Shown here piece by piece: positions 14,980 through 22,968 of a stretch of DNA of 27,334 bases. Position 1 is the stretch's first letter, and each line of letters begins with the position of its first letter. The notes beneath the pieces were generated by a model. It had not been told where the DNA came from. It saw nothing but the letters and a program-made list of their open reading frames with translations, and made no database searches. The stretch covers positions 1-27,334 of the forward strand of contig NZ_JBMGQR010000057.1 in assembly GCF_049059935.1 (NCBI RefSeq). The letters run 5' to 3'. The position numbers and the translations under genes were made by a program. The DNA comes from JAURVT01 sp049059935 (GTDB lineage: Bacteria; Actinomycetota; Actinomycetes; Propionibacteriales; Nocardioidaceae).

Positions 14980-16698
14980 ATGAACGACCAGGTCCGCGAT
15001 ACCCGCCACGAGTTGGCTCGCGTCGGCCTGCTCGGCGACGTCCAAGCGCCGGGTGTCGTCCCCGACCTGGTCCTGCGCAGCTGGCGGCGTTCGATCAGCA
15101 ACCGCGTCGAGATGTCGGCGGTCGCGCAGCGCTACCGGGACGTCGACACCGACACCATCTTGTGCCGGGCGGCCGACCCGGTGATGGACCGGTGGCAGCA
15201 CCACCTCGCCGACACCGGCACGACGTTGTTCCTGAGCGACCGTGGTGGCAGCATCGTCGCCCGCCGCACCACCGATCACGGCGTCCGTCGCCGCCTGGAC
15301 AAGGTGCATGCCGCCGAGGGCTTCGACTACTCCGAGGACGCCGTCGGCACCAACGGTCTGGGCACGTCGATGGTCGAGCAGCACCCGGTGTACATCCGTG
15401 GGAGCGAGCACTACAACGACGTGCTCTCCGGCCTGGCCTGCGCGGCCGTGCCGGTGTCCGCCCCGGCCGGCGCCGTGATCGGTGCGATCTCGCTCGGCGG
15501 TCCGCTCGACGTCGCCAACCCTCTGATGCTGTCGTTGACCCGTGAGATCGGGCAGCAGATCGAGGAGCGACTGAGGGCGACGGCCCGTCCGCAGGACCTG
15601 GCCCTCGCCATGTCGTTCATGCGGTTCAAGAACGCCCAGCGTCCGACGCTCGTGATGGACGAGCACTCGCTTCTGGCCAACACCCCCGGCCTGCCCTACG
15701 TCAGCGTCACGTCCCACCTCGCGTTGTGGGAGATGTTCAACGTGCACGACTGGTCGGGCACGCCCGTCGCCCGCGTCCACCTCGACGGCCCAGGGATCGA
15801 CGTCGTCGCTCGTCGCGTGAGCGAGGGGGCTCGGGCGCACTACGTGCTCCACGTCGAGGGGACGCCGTCGCCCCGTCAGCGGCTTGAGGGTGACGGCGAG
15901 TCGCTCGCGGTCCCTGAGCTGTCGCGCCCGACATCGGCCCTGCTGGTCGTCGAGGGCCCGCCTGGGTCAGGCCGTGTCACCCGGGCGATGGCTCACCTGC
16001 GCGACGTCGCCGGTGGGTCCGAGCCCGTGGTGCACCTGCTCGGTTCGACCAGCACGCCGCCGCTTCTGGAGATGGAGCAGTCCCTCGGTCAGGGCCAGTG
16101 CGTGGTCCTCCGCCGGGTCGAGCACCTCACCGAGGACGCGGCACCGGCACTGCGCAGGTTCGTCGAGCAGCACCGCAAGTCCGCCGCCGCCGACACCCAC
16201 CGCGGGACCCTGGTCCTCACCGGCTGGCATCAGCAGTGCAGCCCCGGCGTTCGACTGGTTCTCGACTCGCTGGGCACAGCCGAGCGCACGCAGGCATTGG
16301 CCGATGTCCCCGAACAGGTGCCCGCGCTCGTCAAGGACGTCCTCGAGCAGGTCGACCCCGACGGGCGACTCACGTTCTCCCCGGCGGCGTTGCAGGCCTT
16401 CGTGCAGTGGAGGTGGCCGGGCAACCTGTCCGAGCTGGTCGACACCGTGCGGTCGCTCGCCCAGGTCGCCACCGGTCCGGTGATCGAGCGCCGGGACCTG
16501 CCCCAACACCTTCAGTCGGCGCCGCCGCGCCGCGGCCTGTCCATGATCGAGAACGCCGAGCGCGACGCCATCGTGCGCGCGATGGAGGCCTGCCACGGCA
16601 ACAAGTCCGACGCCGCGGCAATGCTCGGCATCGGCCGGACCACGCTCTATCGCCGTTTGCGCCAGCTGGGCCTCAACGCCGACGAGGGCACGCTCTGA
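14980..16698 (+). CDS. GAF / degenerate AAA / Fis-HTH transcriptional activator (AcoR/MimR type)
   Basis: The 572-residue product has the plan of AcoR-like enhancer-binding regulators. A GAF-type sensor spans residues about 60-200, with EDAVGTNGLGTSMVEQHPVYIRGSEHY reduced here to its hallmark GTNGLGT (123-129). A middle region (about 205-300) links to an AAA-like domain (about 310-515), and a Fis-type helix-turn-helix lies at the end (NKSDAAAMLGIGRTTLYRRL, 541-560). The AAA domain is altered: the Walker A region reads GPPGSGR instead of ending GK(T/S), the Walker B region reads VVLRRVE, and no GAFTGA sigma-54 contact is present. WPGNLSELVD (479-488) is retained. It therefore probably activates through the ordinary polymerase. 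The divergent BVMO gene is its likely target. Start ATG 14980 has AGGAGA just upstream. Confidence 0.85.
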   Translation: MNDQVRDTRHELARVGLLGDVQAPGVVPDLVLRSWRRSISNRVEMSAVAQRYRDVDTDTILCRAADPVMDRWQHHLADTGTTLFLSDRGGSIVARRTTDHGVRRRLDKVHAAEGFDYSEDAVGTNGLGTSMVEQHPVYIRGSEHYNDVLSGLACAAVPVSAPAGAVIGAISLGGPLDVANPLMLSLTREIGQQIEERLRATARPQDLALAMSFMRFKNAQRPTLVMDEHSLLANTPGLPYVSVTSHLALWEMFNVHDWSGTPVARVHLDGPGIDVVARRVSEGARAHYVLHVEGTPSPRQRLEGDGESLAVPELSRPTSALLVVEGPPGSGRVTRAMAHLRDVAGGSEPVVHLLGSTSTPPLLEMEQSLGQGQCVVLRRVEHLTEDAAPALRRFVEQHRKSAAADTHRGTLVLTGWHQQCSPGVRLVLDSLGTAERTQALADVPEQVPALVKDVLEQVDPDGRLTFSPAALQAFVQWRWPGNLSELVDTVRSLAQVATGPVIERRDLPQHLQSAPPRRGLSMIENAERDAIVRAMEACHGNKSDAAAMLGIGRTTLYRRLRQLGLNADEGTL

Positions 16699-16708
16699 GG
16701 GACCTCGG

Positions 16709-17614
16709 TCAGCGGGAGGCGGCGGGGGAGACGTCGAGGCTCAGCAACTCGGCGAGCGTCGCACGCAGTGCGGGTCCCTGGTCATCCGTCCGGTAGGCGA
16801 CACGTAGGTCGACGTCGGGGCTGGCGTCGCGGAGCGGCACGAACGCCACGTGCGGATCGGTCGCGTTCTGGGCCACGGAGGCCAAGGTCAGGTGCACCCC
16901 GACCTCGGCCCCGACCAGGGCCAGCGCGGTCTGGGTGTCCGGGGCGATCTGCACGACGTCGGCCACGAAGCCGCACTCACGCGACAGCCGGCTCAACCGA
17001 TCGGGCAGGACCGACCCCTCGTGCGGGGGCAGCGAAATGAAGCCGTCGGTGCTCAGGTCCGCCATGGCCGCCTCCGGCGCCGCGGCGAACCGGTGCGTGT
17101 CGGGGACGGCGAGCGCCAGCCCGTCCGGCATCACGACGCGCGCGGAGATCTCGGCCGGAAGGACGTCCCACCGGCCGAGCGCCAGGTCGGTCTCCCCGCG
17201 CAGCAGGCGCCTCATCGCCGGCTGCGCGAAGTTCTGGCTGGACAGCTCGAGGTGGACGCCGGGCCGGTTTGTGCGCATCACACGTGCCAGCTGGGCGACG
17301 AGCCTGTGGGTCGAGACGCCCGCGAATGCGACCCGCACGAGACCTACCTCGCCCTGGTCGGCCGAGCGGACGGCGGTCTCGGCGCGCCGGACCGCGGTGA
17401 GGATGTCGCGCGCCGGGCCGACGAGGGCCTCCCCGCCGGAGGTGAGTCGCACCGAGCGGGTGCTGCGCTCGAACAGCCGCGTGCCCAGCTCGCGCTCGAG
17501 CCGGTTGATGGTGCGACTGAGAGGCGGCTGCGCGATGTGCAGCCGTTGGGCAGCGCGCCCGAAGTGCAGCTCCTCGGCGACCGCGAGAAAGGCCCGCGCT
17601 TGAGCGACGTCCAT
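16709..17614 (-). CDS. LysR-family transcriptional regulator
   Basis: The 301-residue product has a typical LysR winged helix-turn-helix at residues 1-60 (FLAVAEELHFGRAAQRLHIA, then PPLSRTINRLERELG and LFERSTRSVRLT). A periplasmic-binding-like effector domain (about 90-295) follows. Start is ATG at 17612-17614, with GGGAGGAACC directly before it on the minus strand. Its stop lies only 10 bases from the stop of the convergent activator gene. It is divergent from the acyl-CoA dehydrogenase operon, the usual LysR layout, so that operon is its probable target. The inducer cannot be read from the sequence; subfamily relatives of this kind often sense aromatic or acyl intermediates. Confidence 0.88.
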   Translation of the reverse strand: MDVAQARAFLAVAEELHFGRAAQRLHIAQPPLSRTINRLERELGTRLFERSTRSVRLTSGGEALVGPARDILTAVRRAETAVRSADQGEVGLVRVAFAGVSTHRLVAQLARVMRTNRPGVHLELSSQNFAQPAMRRLLRGETDLALGRWDVLPAEISARVVMPDGLALAVPDTHRFAAAPEAAMADLSTDGFISLPPHEGSVLPDRLSRLSRECGFVADVVQIAPDTQTALALVGAEVGVHLTLASVAQNATDPHVAFVPLRDASPDVDLRVAYRTDDQGPALRATLAELLSLDVSPAASR

Positions 17615-17705
17615 CGGTTCCTCCCATGATTACGTGTCGGCGGGGTATCACTGAGTCACCCATTGAGCATTGGACGCATCGTAATTGCTGGCCGACAGTG
17701 GGGCC
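17615..17705. promoter_or_regulatory. LysR / acyl-CoA dehydrogenase divergent promoter region
   Basis: This 91-base spacer separates the LysR gene from the operon it faces. It contains the inverted pair ATTACG (17629-17634) and CGTAAT (17680-17685), 45 bases apart, plus AT-richer sequence around CATTGAGCATTGG (about 17661-17673). LysR proteins usually bind T-N11-A sites here, but I cannot single one out with confidence. Confidence 0.4.
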
Positions 17706-18881
17706 ATGTACACCGGCAACCCCGACGTCCCCGACGACGTCTTCGCGGACGTCCTCAAGCAGATCTCCGACTTCGTGCACACCCGGGTGATGCCGCGGGA
17801 GCTCGAGATCATGACCACCGACTCCATCCCGACCGACCTGCGCAAGCAGGCCGCAGACATGGGGCTGTTCGGCTACGCGATCCCCCAGGAGTGGGGTGGA
17901 CTGGGTCTCGACCTCGTGCAGGACGTCGAGGTGGCGATGGAGCTGGGGTACACGTCGCTGGCCCTGCGGTCGATGTTCGGCACCAACAACGGCATCGCCG
18001 GGCAGGTGCTGGTCGGGTTCGGCACCGACGAGCAGAAGTCGCGGTGGCTGCCCCAGCTGGCGTCGGGAGACGTGGTCGCCTCGTTCGCCCTCACAGAGCC
18101 GGGCGCCGGCTCCAACCCCGCCGGTCTCGCGACCACCGCCACGGCCGACGCCGACGGCTGGGTGATCGAGGGCAACAAGCGTTTCATCACCAACGCCACC
18201 GAGGCCGGCCTCTTCGTGGTCTTCGCCAAGATCCAGCCCGCCCCCGAGACCGGCCAGGGAATCGGCGTCTTCCTCGTGCCCGCCACGACCGACGGCATCG
18301 AGGTCGGCGTCAAGGACGCCAAGATGGGACAGGAGGGCTCACGCACCGCCGACGTCACCTTTAGCCAGGTGCATGTCGACGCCGACGCTCTGGTCGGTGA
18401 CGGTGACGCCGGGTACCGGGCGGCGATGACCTCCCTGGCCCGCGGCCGCATCCACATGGCCGGCCTGGCTGTCGGGTGCGCGCGGCGTGCGCTGGACGAG
18501 TCAGTCGAGTACGCCAGCACCGCCACCCAGGGCGGGTCGGTGATCGGCGAGTTCCAGCTCGTCCAGGCGATGCTCGCCGACCAGCAGACCGGTGTGCTGG
18601 CCGGCCGCGCGCTCGCCCGGGAGGCAGCCCGTCTGTACGTCTCGGGCGAGGACCGCCGGCTCGCACCGTCGGCCGCCAAGCTTTACTGCACCGAGATGGC
18701 CGGCAAGGCCGCGGACCTGGCCGTCCAGGTGCACGGCGGCACCGGGTACATGCGTGAGGTGCCGGTGGAGCGCCTGTACCGGGACGTCCGTCTGCTGAGG
18801 CTCTACGAGGGCACGAGCGAGATCCAGCGGCTGATCATCGGTGGCGGTCTGGTGCGTGCGGCCCGCAAGAGGCTCGCGTGA
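17706..18881 (+). CDS. Acyl-CoA dehydrogenase
   Basis: The 391-residue flavoenzyme introduces a 2,3-double bond into an acyl-CoA. Signatures are FALTEPGAGSNPAG (127-140), which contacts FAD and substrate, and the C-terminal block VQVHGGTGYMREVPVERLYRD (about 340-360). It is followed by YEGTSEIQRLIIGG, where Glu368 is the expected catalytic base. Length is normal for the family. Start ATG 17706 is preferred over an upstream TTG at 17685; the Shine-Dalgarno site is weak (GTGGGG at about 17698). It leads a four-gene operon and overlaps the CoA-transferase start by 4 bp (GTGA). Electron acceptor is presumably ETF, not encoded here. Substrate chain length or branching is not evident. Confidence 0.9.
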   Translation: MYTGNPDVPDDVFADVLKQISDFVHTRVMPRELEIMTTDSIPTDLRKQAADMGLFGYAIPQEWGGLGLDLVQDVEVAMELGYTSLALRSMFGTNNGIAGQVLVGFGTDEQKSRWLPQLASGDVVASFALTEPGAGSNPAGLATTATADADGWVIEGNKRFITNATEAGLFVVFAKIQPAPETGQGIGVFLVPATTDGIEVGVKDAKMGQEGSRTADVTFSQVHVDADALVGDGDAGYRAAMTSLARGRIHMAGLAVGCARRALDESVEYASTATQGGSVIGEFQLVQAMLADQQTGVLAGRALAREAARLYVSGEDRRLAPSAAKLYCTEMAGKAADLAVQVHGGTGYMREVPVERLYRDVRLLRLYEGTSEIQRLIIGGGLVRAARKRLA

Positions 18882-20101
18882 ACCGCCCCCTCGAGGGCGT
18901 CACCGTCGTCGCGGTCGAGCAGGCCGTCGCGGCCCCCCTGGCCACCCGCAACCTCGCCGACCTCGGGGCCCGCGTCATCAAGGTCGAGCGCACCGGCGAC
19001 GGGGACCTCGCCCGGGGGTACGACCACGTCGTCCACGGCACCGGCGCCCACTTCGTCTGGCTCAACCGGGGCAAGGAGTCCCTGGCGGTCGACCTCAAGT
19101 CCCAGGCCGGGCGCCGGGTCGTGCGCCGTCTGGTCGACCAGGCCGACGTGTTCGTGCAGAACCTCGCCCCGGGCGCTTCTGCACGACTCGGTCTCGGCGC
19201 CGACGAGCTCCGCGCCGAGCACCCCGAGCTGGTGGTCGTCGACCTCTCCGGTTACGGCGTCGGGGGACCGCTCGAGCAGCACAAGGCCTACGACATGCTC
19301 GTCCAGGCCGAGGCTGGTCTGATCTCGATCACCGGGACCGCGGACACGCCGGTCAAGACCGGTGTCCCGTCGGCCGACATCGCCTCGGGCCTGTATGCCG
19401 CCCAGGCCGTGCTGGCCGCGCTCCTGCGCCGGTTCCGCAGCGGTGAGGGCGCGTCCATCAGCGTCTCGATGCTCGAGTCGACCCTGGAGTGGATGGGACA
19501 CGCGCTCTACACCCAGATGAGTACCGGCGCGGCACCGCCCAGGATGGGACTCAGCCACGCGTCGATCGCGCCGTACGACTCCTATCCCACCCTGGACGGC
19601 CAGGTGCTCATCGGCGTGCAGAACGACTCGGGCTGGCGCGCCCTGGTGACCGACGTGCTCGAGCGACCCGAGCTGGTGGACGACCCGAGGTTCACCACCA
19701 ACGTCGGGCGGGTCGCCCACCGCTCCGAGTGCGACGCCGCTGTCGCCGCGGCCACCGCGACCTGGACCACCGCCGACCTGACCGACCGGTTGGCGCGAGT
19801 GGGTATCCCGGCCGCACAGGTCAAGACCCTCGACCAGGTCGTCGACCACCCTCAGCTGCGCTCGCGCAACAGGTGGCGCAGCGTGGGGACCGAGCACGCC
19901 GCCGACGTCCCTGCCCTGCTGCCACCGGCCACCTTCGCCGACGTCGAGGCGGCGATGGGTGACGTGCCGGCGCTGGGGCAGCACACCCGCGCCCTGCTGG
20001 CCGAGGCCGGCCTCGGCCCCGACGACATCGACCTCGCCATCGGCTCGGGTGCCGCCTGGCAGGCCGACCGCACGCCGGTCCCGGCCGGGACCGGCGCATG
20101 A
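18878..20101 (+). CDS. CaiB/BaiF family (class III) CoA-transferase
   Basis: The 407-residue product is a class III CoA-transferase that moves CoA between carboxylic acids. Visible motifs are LADLGARVIKVER near residues 26-38, WLNRGKESLAVDLK (61-74) and GYGVGGP-like sequence near 125-131. PSADIASGLYA contains Asp167, which matches the catalytic aspartate of formyl-CoA transferase (GDSNSG segment). The start is GTG 18878, overlapping the dehydrogenase stop. The likely role is to activate the acid that the preceding acyl-CoA dehydrogenase will use, with a donor such as succinyl-CoA; donor and acceptor are inferred only. The protein ends with a slightly long, low-complexity tail. Its stop overlaps an ATG at 20098 that I do not choose as the next start. 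Confidence 0.88.
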   Translation: MNRPLEGVTVVAVEQAVAAPLATRNLADLGARVIKVERTGDGDLARGYDHVVHGTGAHFVWLNRGKESLAVDLKSQAGRRVVRRLVDQADVFVQNLAPGASARLGLGADELRAEHPELVVVDLSGYGVGGPLEQHKAYDMLVQAEAGLISITGTADTPVKTGVPSADIASGLYAAQAVLAALLRRFRSGEGASISVSMLESTLEWMGHALYTQMSTGAAPPRMGLSHASIAPYDSYPTLDGQVLIGVQNDSGWRALVTDVLERPELVDDPRFTTNVGRVAHRSECDAAVAAATATWTTADLTDRLARVGIPAAQVKTLDQVVDHPQLRSRNRWRSVGTEHAADVPALLPPATFADVEAAMGDVPALGQHTRALLAEAGLGPDDIDLAIGSGAAWQADRTPVPAGTGA

Positions 20102-20118
20102 ACGACCACGGAGGAACC

Positions 20119-20847
20119 ATGCTGGACGGACGCACCGCTGTCGTCACCGGAGCGGCCCAGGGCATCGGCCTGGCCATCGCCCGGGTGTTCGCCCGCCACG
20201 GCGCGAGGATCGTCATCGGCGACATCGACGCCGATGCCGCCGCCGAGGCGGCGTCCGCGCTCGACGGCGAGGCCATCGGGGTGCGCTGCGACGTCACGTC
20301 CTCAGACGACGTCGGTGCCCTGCTCGCGGCAGCTACCGACGCCTTCGGCTCGCTCGACGTGATGGTCAACAACGCCGGCATCACCCGCGACGCCACCATG
20401 CGCAAGATGACCGAGGATCAGTTCGACGACGTCATCACGGTGCACCTGCGCGGCTGCTGGAACGGCACTCGGCAGGCGGCCGGGATCATGCGCGAGCACG
20501 GGGGCGGCTCGATCATCAACCTGTCGTCGATCTCCGGCAAGGTCGGGTTCGTCGGTCAGACGAACTACTCGGCCGCCAAGGCGGGCATCGTCGGACTGAC
20601 CAAGGCGGCCGCCAAGGAGGTGGCCCACCTGTCGGTTCGGGTGAACGCCATCCAGCCCGGTCTAATCCGGACCGCGATGACCGAGGCGATGCCGCAGAAG
20701 GCCTGGGACCAGAAGATGGCCGAGATTCCGATGGGCCGCGCCGGAGAACCCGACGAGGTGGCCGCGGTGGCGCTCTTCTACGCCTCGGACCTGTCGTCGT
20801 ACATGACCGGGACCGTCGCGGAGGTCACCGGCGGCCGGCACGTTTGA
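20119..20847 (+). CDS. SDR-family 3-hydroxyacyl-CoA/ACP dehydrogenase-like (FabG type)
   Basis: The 242-residue short-chain dehydrogenase has the cofactor loop TGAAQGIG (10-17), Asp35 in VIGDID suggesting NAD, NNAG at 84-87, and the catalytic Ser137-Tyr150-Lys154 (NLSSISG and YSAAKAG). IQPGLIRTAMTE follows in its expected place. The family oxidises or reduces hydroxy/keto groups; beside an acyl-CoA dehydrogenase and CoA-transferase the natural guess is a 3-hydroxyacyl-CoA dehydrogenase. Start ATG 20119 is chosen because GGAGG (20110-20114) sits just before it. An in-frame ATG at 20098, overlapping the upstream stop, would add seven residues and put that site inside the gene. Confidence 0.87.
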   Translation: MLDGRTAVVTGAAQGIGLAIARVFARHGARIVIGDIDADAAAEAASALDGEAIGVRCDVTSSDDVGALLAAATDAFGSLDVMVNNAGITRDATMRKMTEDQFDDVITVHLRGCWNGTRQAAGIMREHGGGSIINLSSISGKVGFVGQTNYSAAKAGIVGLTKAAAKEVAHLSVRVNAIQPGLIRTAMTEAMPQKAWDQKMAEIPMGRAGEPDEVAAVALFYASDLSSYMTGTVAEVTGGRHV

Positions 20848-20860
20848 GGCGTCGGGGACG

Positions 20861-21850
20861 ATGGTGCCCATGAACGACACGATGCGCGCGGTCGTCCTGG
20901 ACGCACCAGGTCCGGTCGACGCCCTGACGGTGAGGAAGGTGCCGCGGCCGGTGCCCTCGGACGGGCAGACACTGATCCAGGTGCGGGCCTTCGGACTGAA
21001 CCGCTCCGAGCTGCACACCCGTCTCGGACTCGCCGACGGCGTGACGTTCCCCCGAGTGCTGGGCATCGAGGCCACCGGTGTCGTCGCGAGCTGCCCCAGC
21101 GGCCAGTTCGCCGAGGGCGCCCAGGTGATGACCATGATGGGCGGGATGGGGCGCACCTTCGACGGCGGTTACGCCGAGTACACGTGCGTGCCCGACGCGC
21201 AGGTGATCGAGTTCAGCAGCGACCTCGGGTGGGACCGGCTCGGGGCGCTCCCCGAGATGCTTCAGACGGCCTGGGGATCGCTGCACGTCGGGCTCGACGT
21301 CCGGGCCGGTCAGAGCCTGCTGGTGCGCGGGGGGACGTCCTCGGTGGGCATGGCGGCCGCGATCCTGGCCAAGAGACGCGGTCTCACGGTCCTGTCGACG
21401 ACGCGTCAGGCGTCCAAGGTCGACGCGTTGAAGCGGATCGGCGTCGACCACGTCGTGATCGACGACGGCAAGGTGGCCGACCGGGTCCGGGGGATCGTCC
21501 CCGACGGCGTCGACGCTGCTCTCGAGCTGGTAGGGACGACCGTCCTGCGCGACACGCTGCACGCCGTGCGCCCAGGTGGCACGGCCTGCTTCACCGGCAT
21601 GCTCTCCAACGAGTGGGTCGTGCGCGACTTCTACCCGATCGACTACCTGCCGCGGGGCGTCCGGCTCAGTGCCTACGCGGGCGAGGCGAGCGACCTGTCG
21701 TCGGCGGTCCTGCAGGAGTACCTGGACGCGGTCGCCGCGGGGGAGGCGCCGGTGCCGCTGGACCGCACGTTCGCGCTCGACGAGATGGCTGAGGCGCACG
21801 CCTACATGGAGTCCGGGCAGGCCGCGGGAAAGCTCGTCGGTCTCACCTGA
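20861..21850 (+). CDS. Zinc-free MDR oxidoreductase, quinone oxidoreductase-like
   Basis: The 329-residue medium-chain reductase lacks the catalytic and structural zinc cysteines. It has the FGLNRSELHTRLG and LGIEATGVV segments typical of quinone-oxidoreductase/enoyl-reductase members, and a nucleotide loop in RGGTSSVGMAAAILAKRRG. The C-terminus HAYMESGQAAGKLVGLT is also characteristic. It would use NAD(P)H to reduce a quinone or an activated enoyl substrate; which one is unknown. Start is placed at ATG 20861; ATG 20870 (MNDTMRAVVLD) is equally plausible and better spaced from the GGGGAC at about 20854. It is the last gene of the operon and is followed by a strong hairpin. Confidence 0.82.
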   Translation: MVPMNDTMRAVVLDAPGPVDALTVRKVPRPVPSDGQTLIQVRAFGLNRSELHTRLGLADGVTFPRVLGIEATGVVASCPSGQFAEGAQVMTMMGGMGRTFDGGYAEYTCVPDAQVIEFSSDLGWDRLGALPEMLQTAWGSLHVGLDVRAGQSLLVRGGTSSVGMAAAILAKRRGLTVLSTTRQASKVDALKRIGVDHVVIDDGKVADRVRGIVPDGVDAALELVGTTVLRDTLHAVRPGGTACFTGMLSNEWVVRDFYPIDYLPRGVRLSAYAGEASDLSSAVLQEYLDAVAAGEAPVPLDRTFALDEMAEAHAYMESGQAAGKLVGLT

Positions 21851-21856
21851 CCTGCG

Positions 21857-21884
21857 CTCCGGGCCGCGTCGGCGCGGCCCGGAG
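21857..21884. terminator. Bidirectional hairpin terminator
   Basis: A perfect 12-bp stem (CTCCGGGCCGCG at 21857-21868 and its complement at 21873-21884) with a TCGG loop lies between the convergent MDR and Dabb-protein genes, 6 to 8 bases from each stop codon. Confidence 0.78.
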
Positions 21885-21891
21885 ACTTGAG

Positions 21892-22194
21892 TCAGGAGGC
21901 GTCGGCGTCGAACTGGATGGCGCTCCAAGAGGCGCACAGGGGCGTCACGTGGTCGTTGACGAAGGCGACGTGGGCGGGTGCCTCGAGGTAGGCCTGCCAG
22001 GCGGCGCTGTCGGCGAACTCGGCGACGATAACGACCTCGGCGTTGCCGGGGTTGAGGCCGAGGTCGACGCCGGACCTGAAGGACTCGACGCCGTCGATCT
22101 GCGAGGGCAGCGCGCGCATCGCCGCGACGAGCGCGGTGCGCTGGTCGGGGGTCGCCTCGGGGGTGAAGGTCATGTTCCAGACGTGGGTGAGCAT
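21892..22194 (-). CDS. Dabb-fold (stress-responsive alpha/beta barrel) protein
   Basis: The 100-residue product fits the dimeric alpha-beta barrel family. It begins MLTHVWNMTFTPEAT, has a central LPSQIDGVESFRSGVDLG, and then EVVIVAEFADSAAWQAYLEA followed by HVAFVNDHVTP, the order of strands and helices seen in Dabb proteins. Some members are small hydrolases or cyclases, others have no known activity, so no reaction is assigned. Start is ATG at 22192-22194, with GCAGG a few bases before it on the minus strand. Only 26 bases separate it from the hydrolase stop upstream, suggesting one transcript. Small Dabb genes often accompany aromatic or terpenoid catabolic clusters, which fits its place here. 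Confidence 0.8.
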   Translation of the reverse strand: MLTHVWNMTFTPEATPDQRTALVAAMRALPSQIDGVESFRSGVDLGLNPGNAEVVIVAEFADSAAWQAYLEAPAHVAFVNDHVTPLCASWSAIQFDADAS

Positions 22195-22220
22195 GGTTGC
22201 CTGCTTTCGGTGGTGGGGTG

Positions 22221-22898
22221 TCACGGGGTGGTTGTGGTGGTCTCGGGTGCGGCGGACCGGTCGAGCAGGTGGGAGACCCACGCGCTCAGGTCCGCCGCGA
22301 TGGGCGCGGTGAGCGCGTGTCCGCCGGGGGAGCGTCGTGCGGTCAGGGTCGCGCCGGAGTCCTCGTGCAGGTAGCGCCAGGTGCGGTCCAGCAGGTCCGC
22401 GGGGATGACTTGGTCCTGGTCGCCGTGGGCGACGAACACGAGCAGGTGGTCCAGCCGGGCCGGGTCCACAGGGACGCCGGCGTCGAAGGGCAGCGTGCCG
22501 AAGAGCGTCGCCAGGCCGGCGAAGCGTGCCGGATCGGCGAGGGCGAGACCGCCGGCAAAGGCTGCGCCGCCGCTGAAGCCCACCAGCACCACGGAGCGCC
22601 CAGCCGGCGCGACCTCGTCGAGCCACGTGCGGAACCAGGCCATCGTCTGCTCGAGCGAGTCGGCCAGCGGCCGGCCGATGCCGCGATTCGCGAACCACGC
22701 GAACCCGCCGCCCTCGGCGATCGGGGCGCGGACGGCGGCGTAGGCGGACCCGGCGGGAAGGTGCGAGGCGAGACCGATGATGTCGCGCTCGTCGGAGCCG
22801 CGCCCGTGCAGCAGCACCACGAGCGGATCGGCCGCGGACGTCGAGCCCGACGTCACGACCACGGGACGGGATGGCAGTGCGGGCGCGGCGCCGGACAT
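22221..22898 (-). CDS. Alpha/beta hydrolase (phospholipase/carboxylesterase family)
   Basis: The 225-residue product has the features of the small carboxylesterase/phospholipase group (Abhydrolase_2). LLHGRGSDERD (29-39) forms the oxyanion region, the nucleophile Ser109 lies in GFSGG, the acid is probably Asp162 in AHGDQDQVIP, and His194 sits in GGHALT. The family hydrolyses short esters. In this context it could open the ester or lactone made by the BVMO, though it lies about 8 kb away and under separate control. Start is ATG at 22896-22898, preceded on the minus strand by GGAGCAGCC; an ATG at 22925 falls inside the palindrome just upstream and lacks such a site. No signal peptide is seen. 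Confidence 0.84.
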   Translation of the reverse strand: MSGAAPALPSRPVVVTSGSTSAADPLVVLLHGRGSDERDIIGLASHLPAGSAYAAVRAPIAEGGGFAWFANRGIGRPLADSLEQTMAWFRTWLDEVAPAGRSVVLVGFSGGAAFAGGLALADPARFAGLATLFGTLPFDAGVPVDPARLDHLLVFVAHGDQDQVIPADLLDRTWRYLHEDSGATLTARRSPGGHALTAPIAADLSAWVSHLLDRSAAPETTTTTP

Positions 22899-22916
22899 GG
22901 CTGCTCCAAATAGTTG

Positions 22917-22933
22917 TAGGTTCAATTAACCTA
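22917..22933. promoter_or_regulatory. Operator-like palindrome upstream of the hydrolase gene
   Basis: TAGGTT and AACCTA form a perfect inverted repeat with a 5-base spacer (CAATT), 18 bases before the hydrolase start. It is an AT-rich island in GC-rich DNA. Size and symmetry suit a MarR- or TetR-type repressor, but neither kind of gene is in the window. Confidence 0.5.
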
Positions 22934-22968
22934 GTTGCCGAACGCCATGAATGCAACTGACCCTGCCA

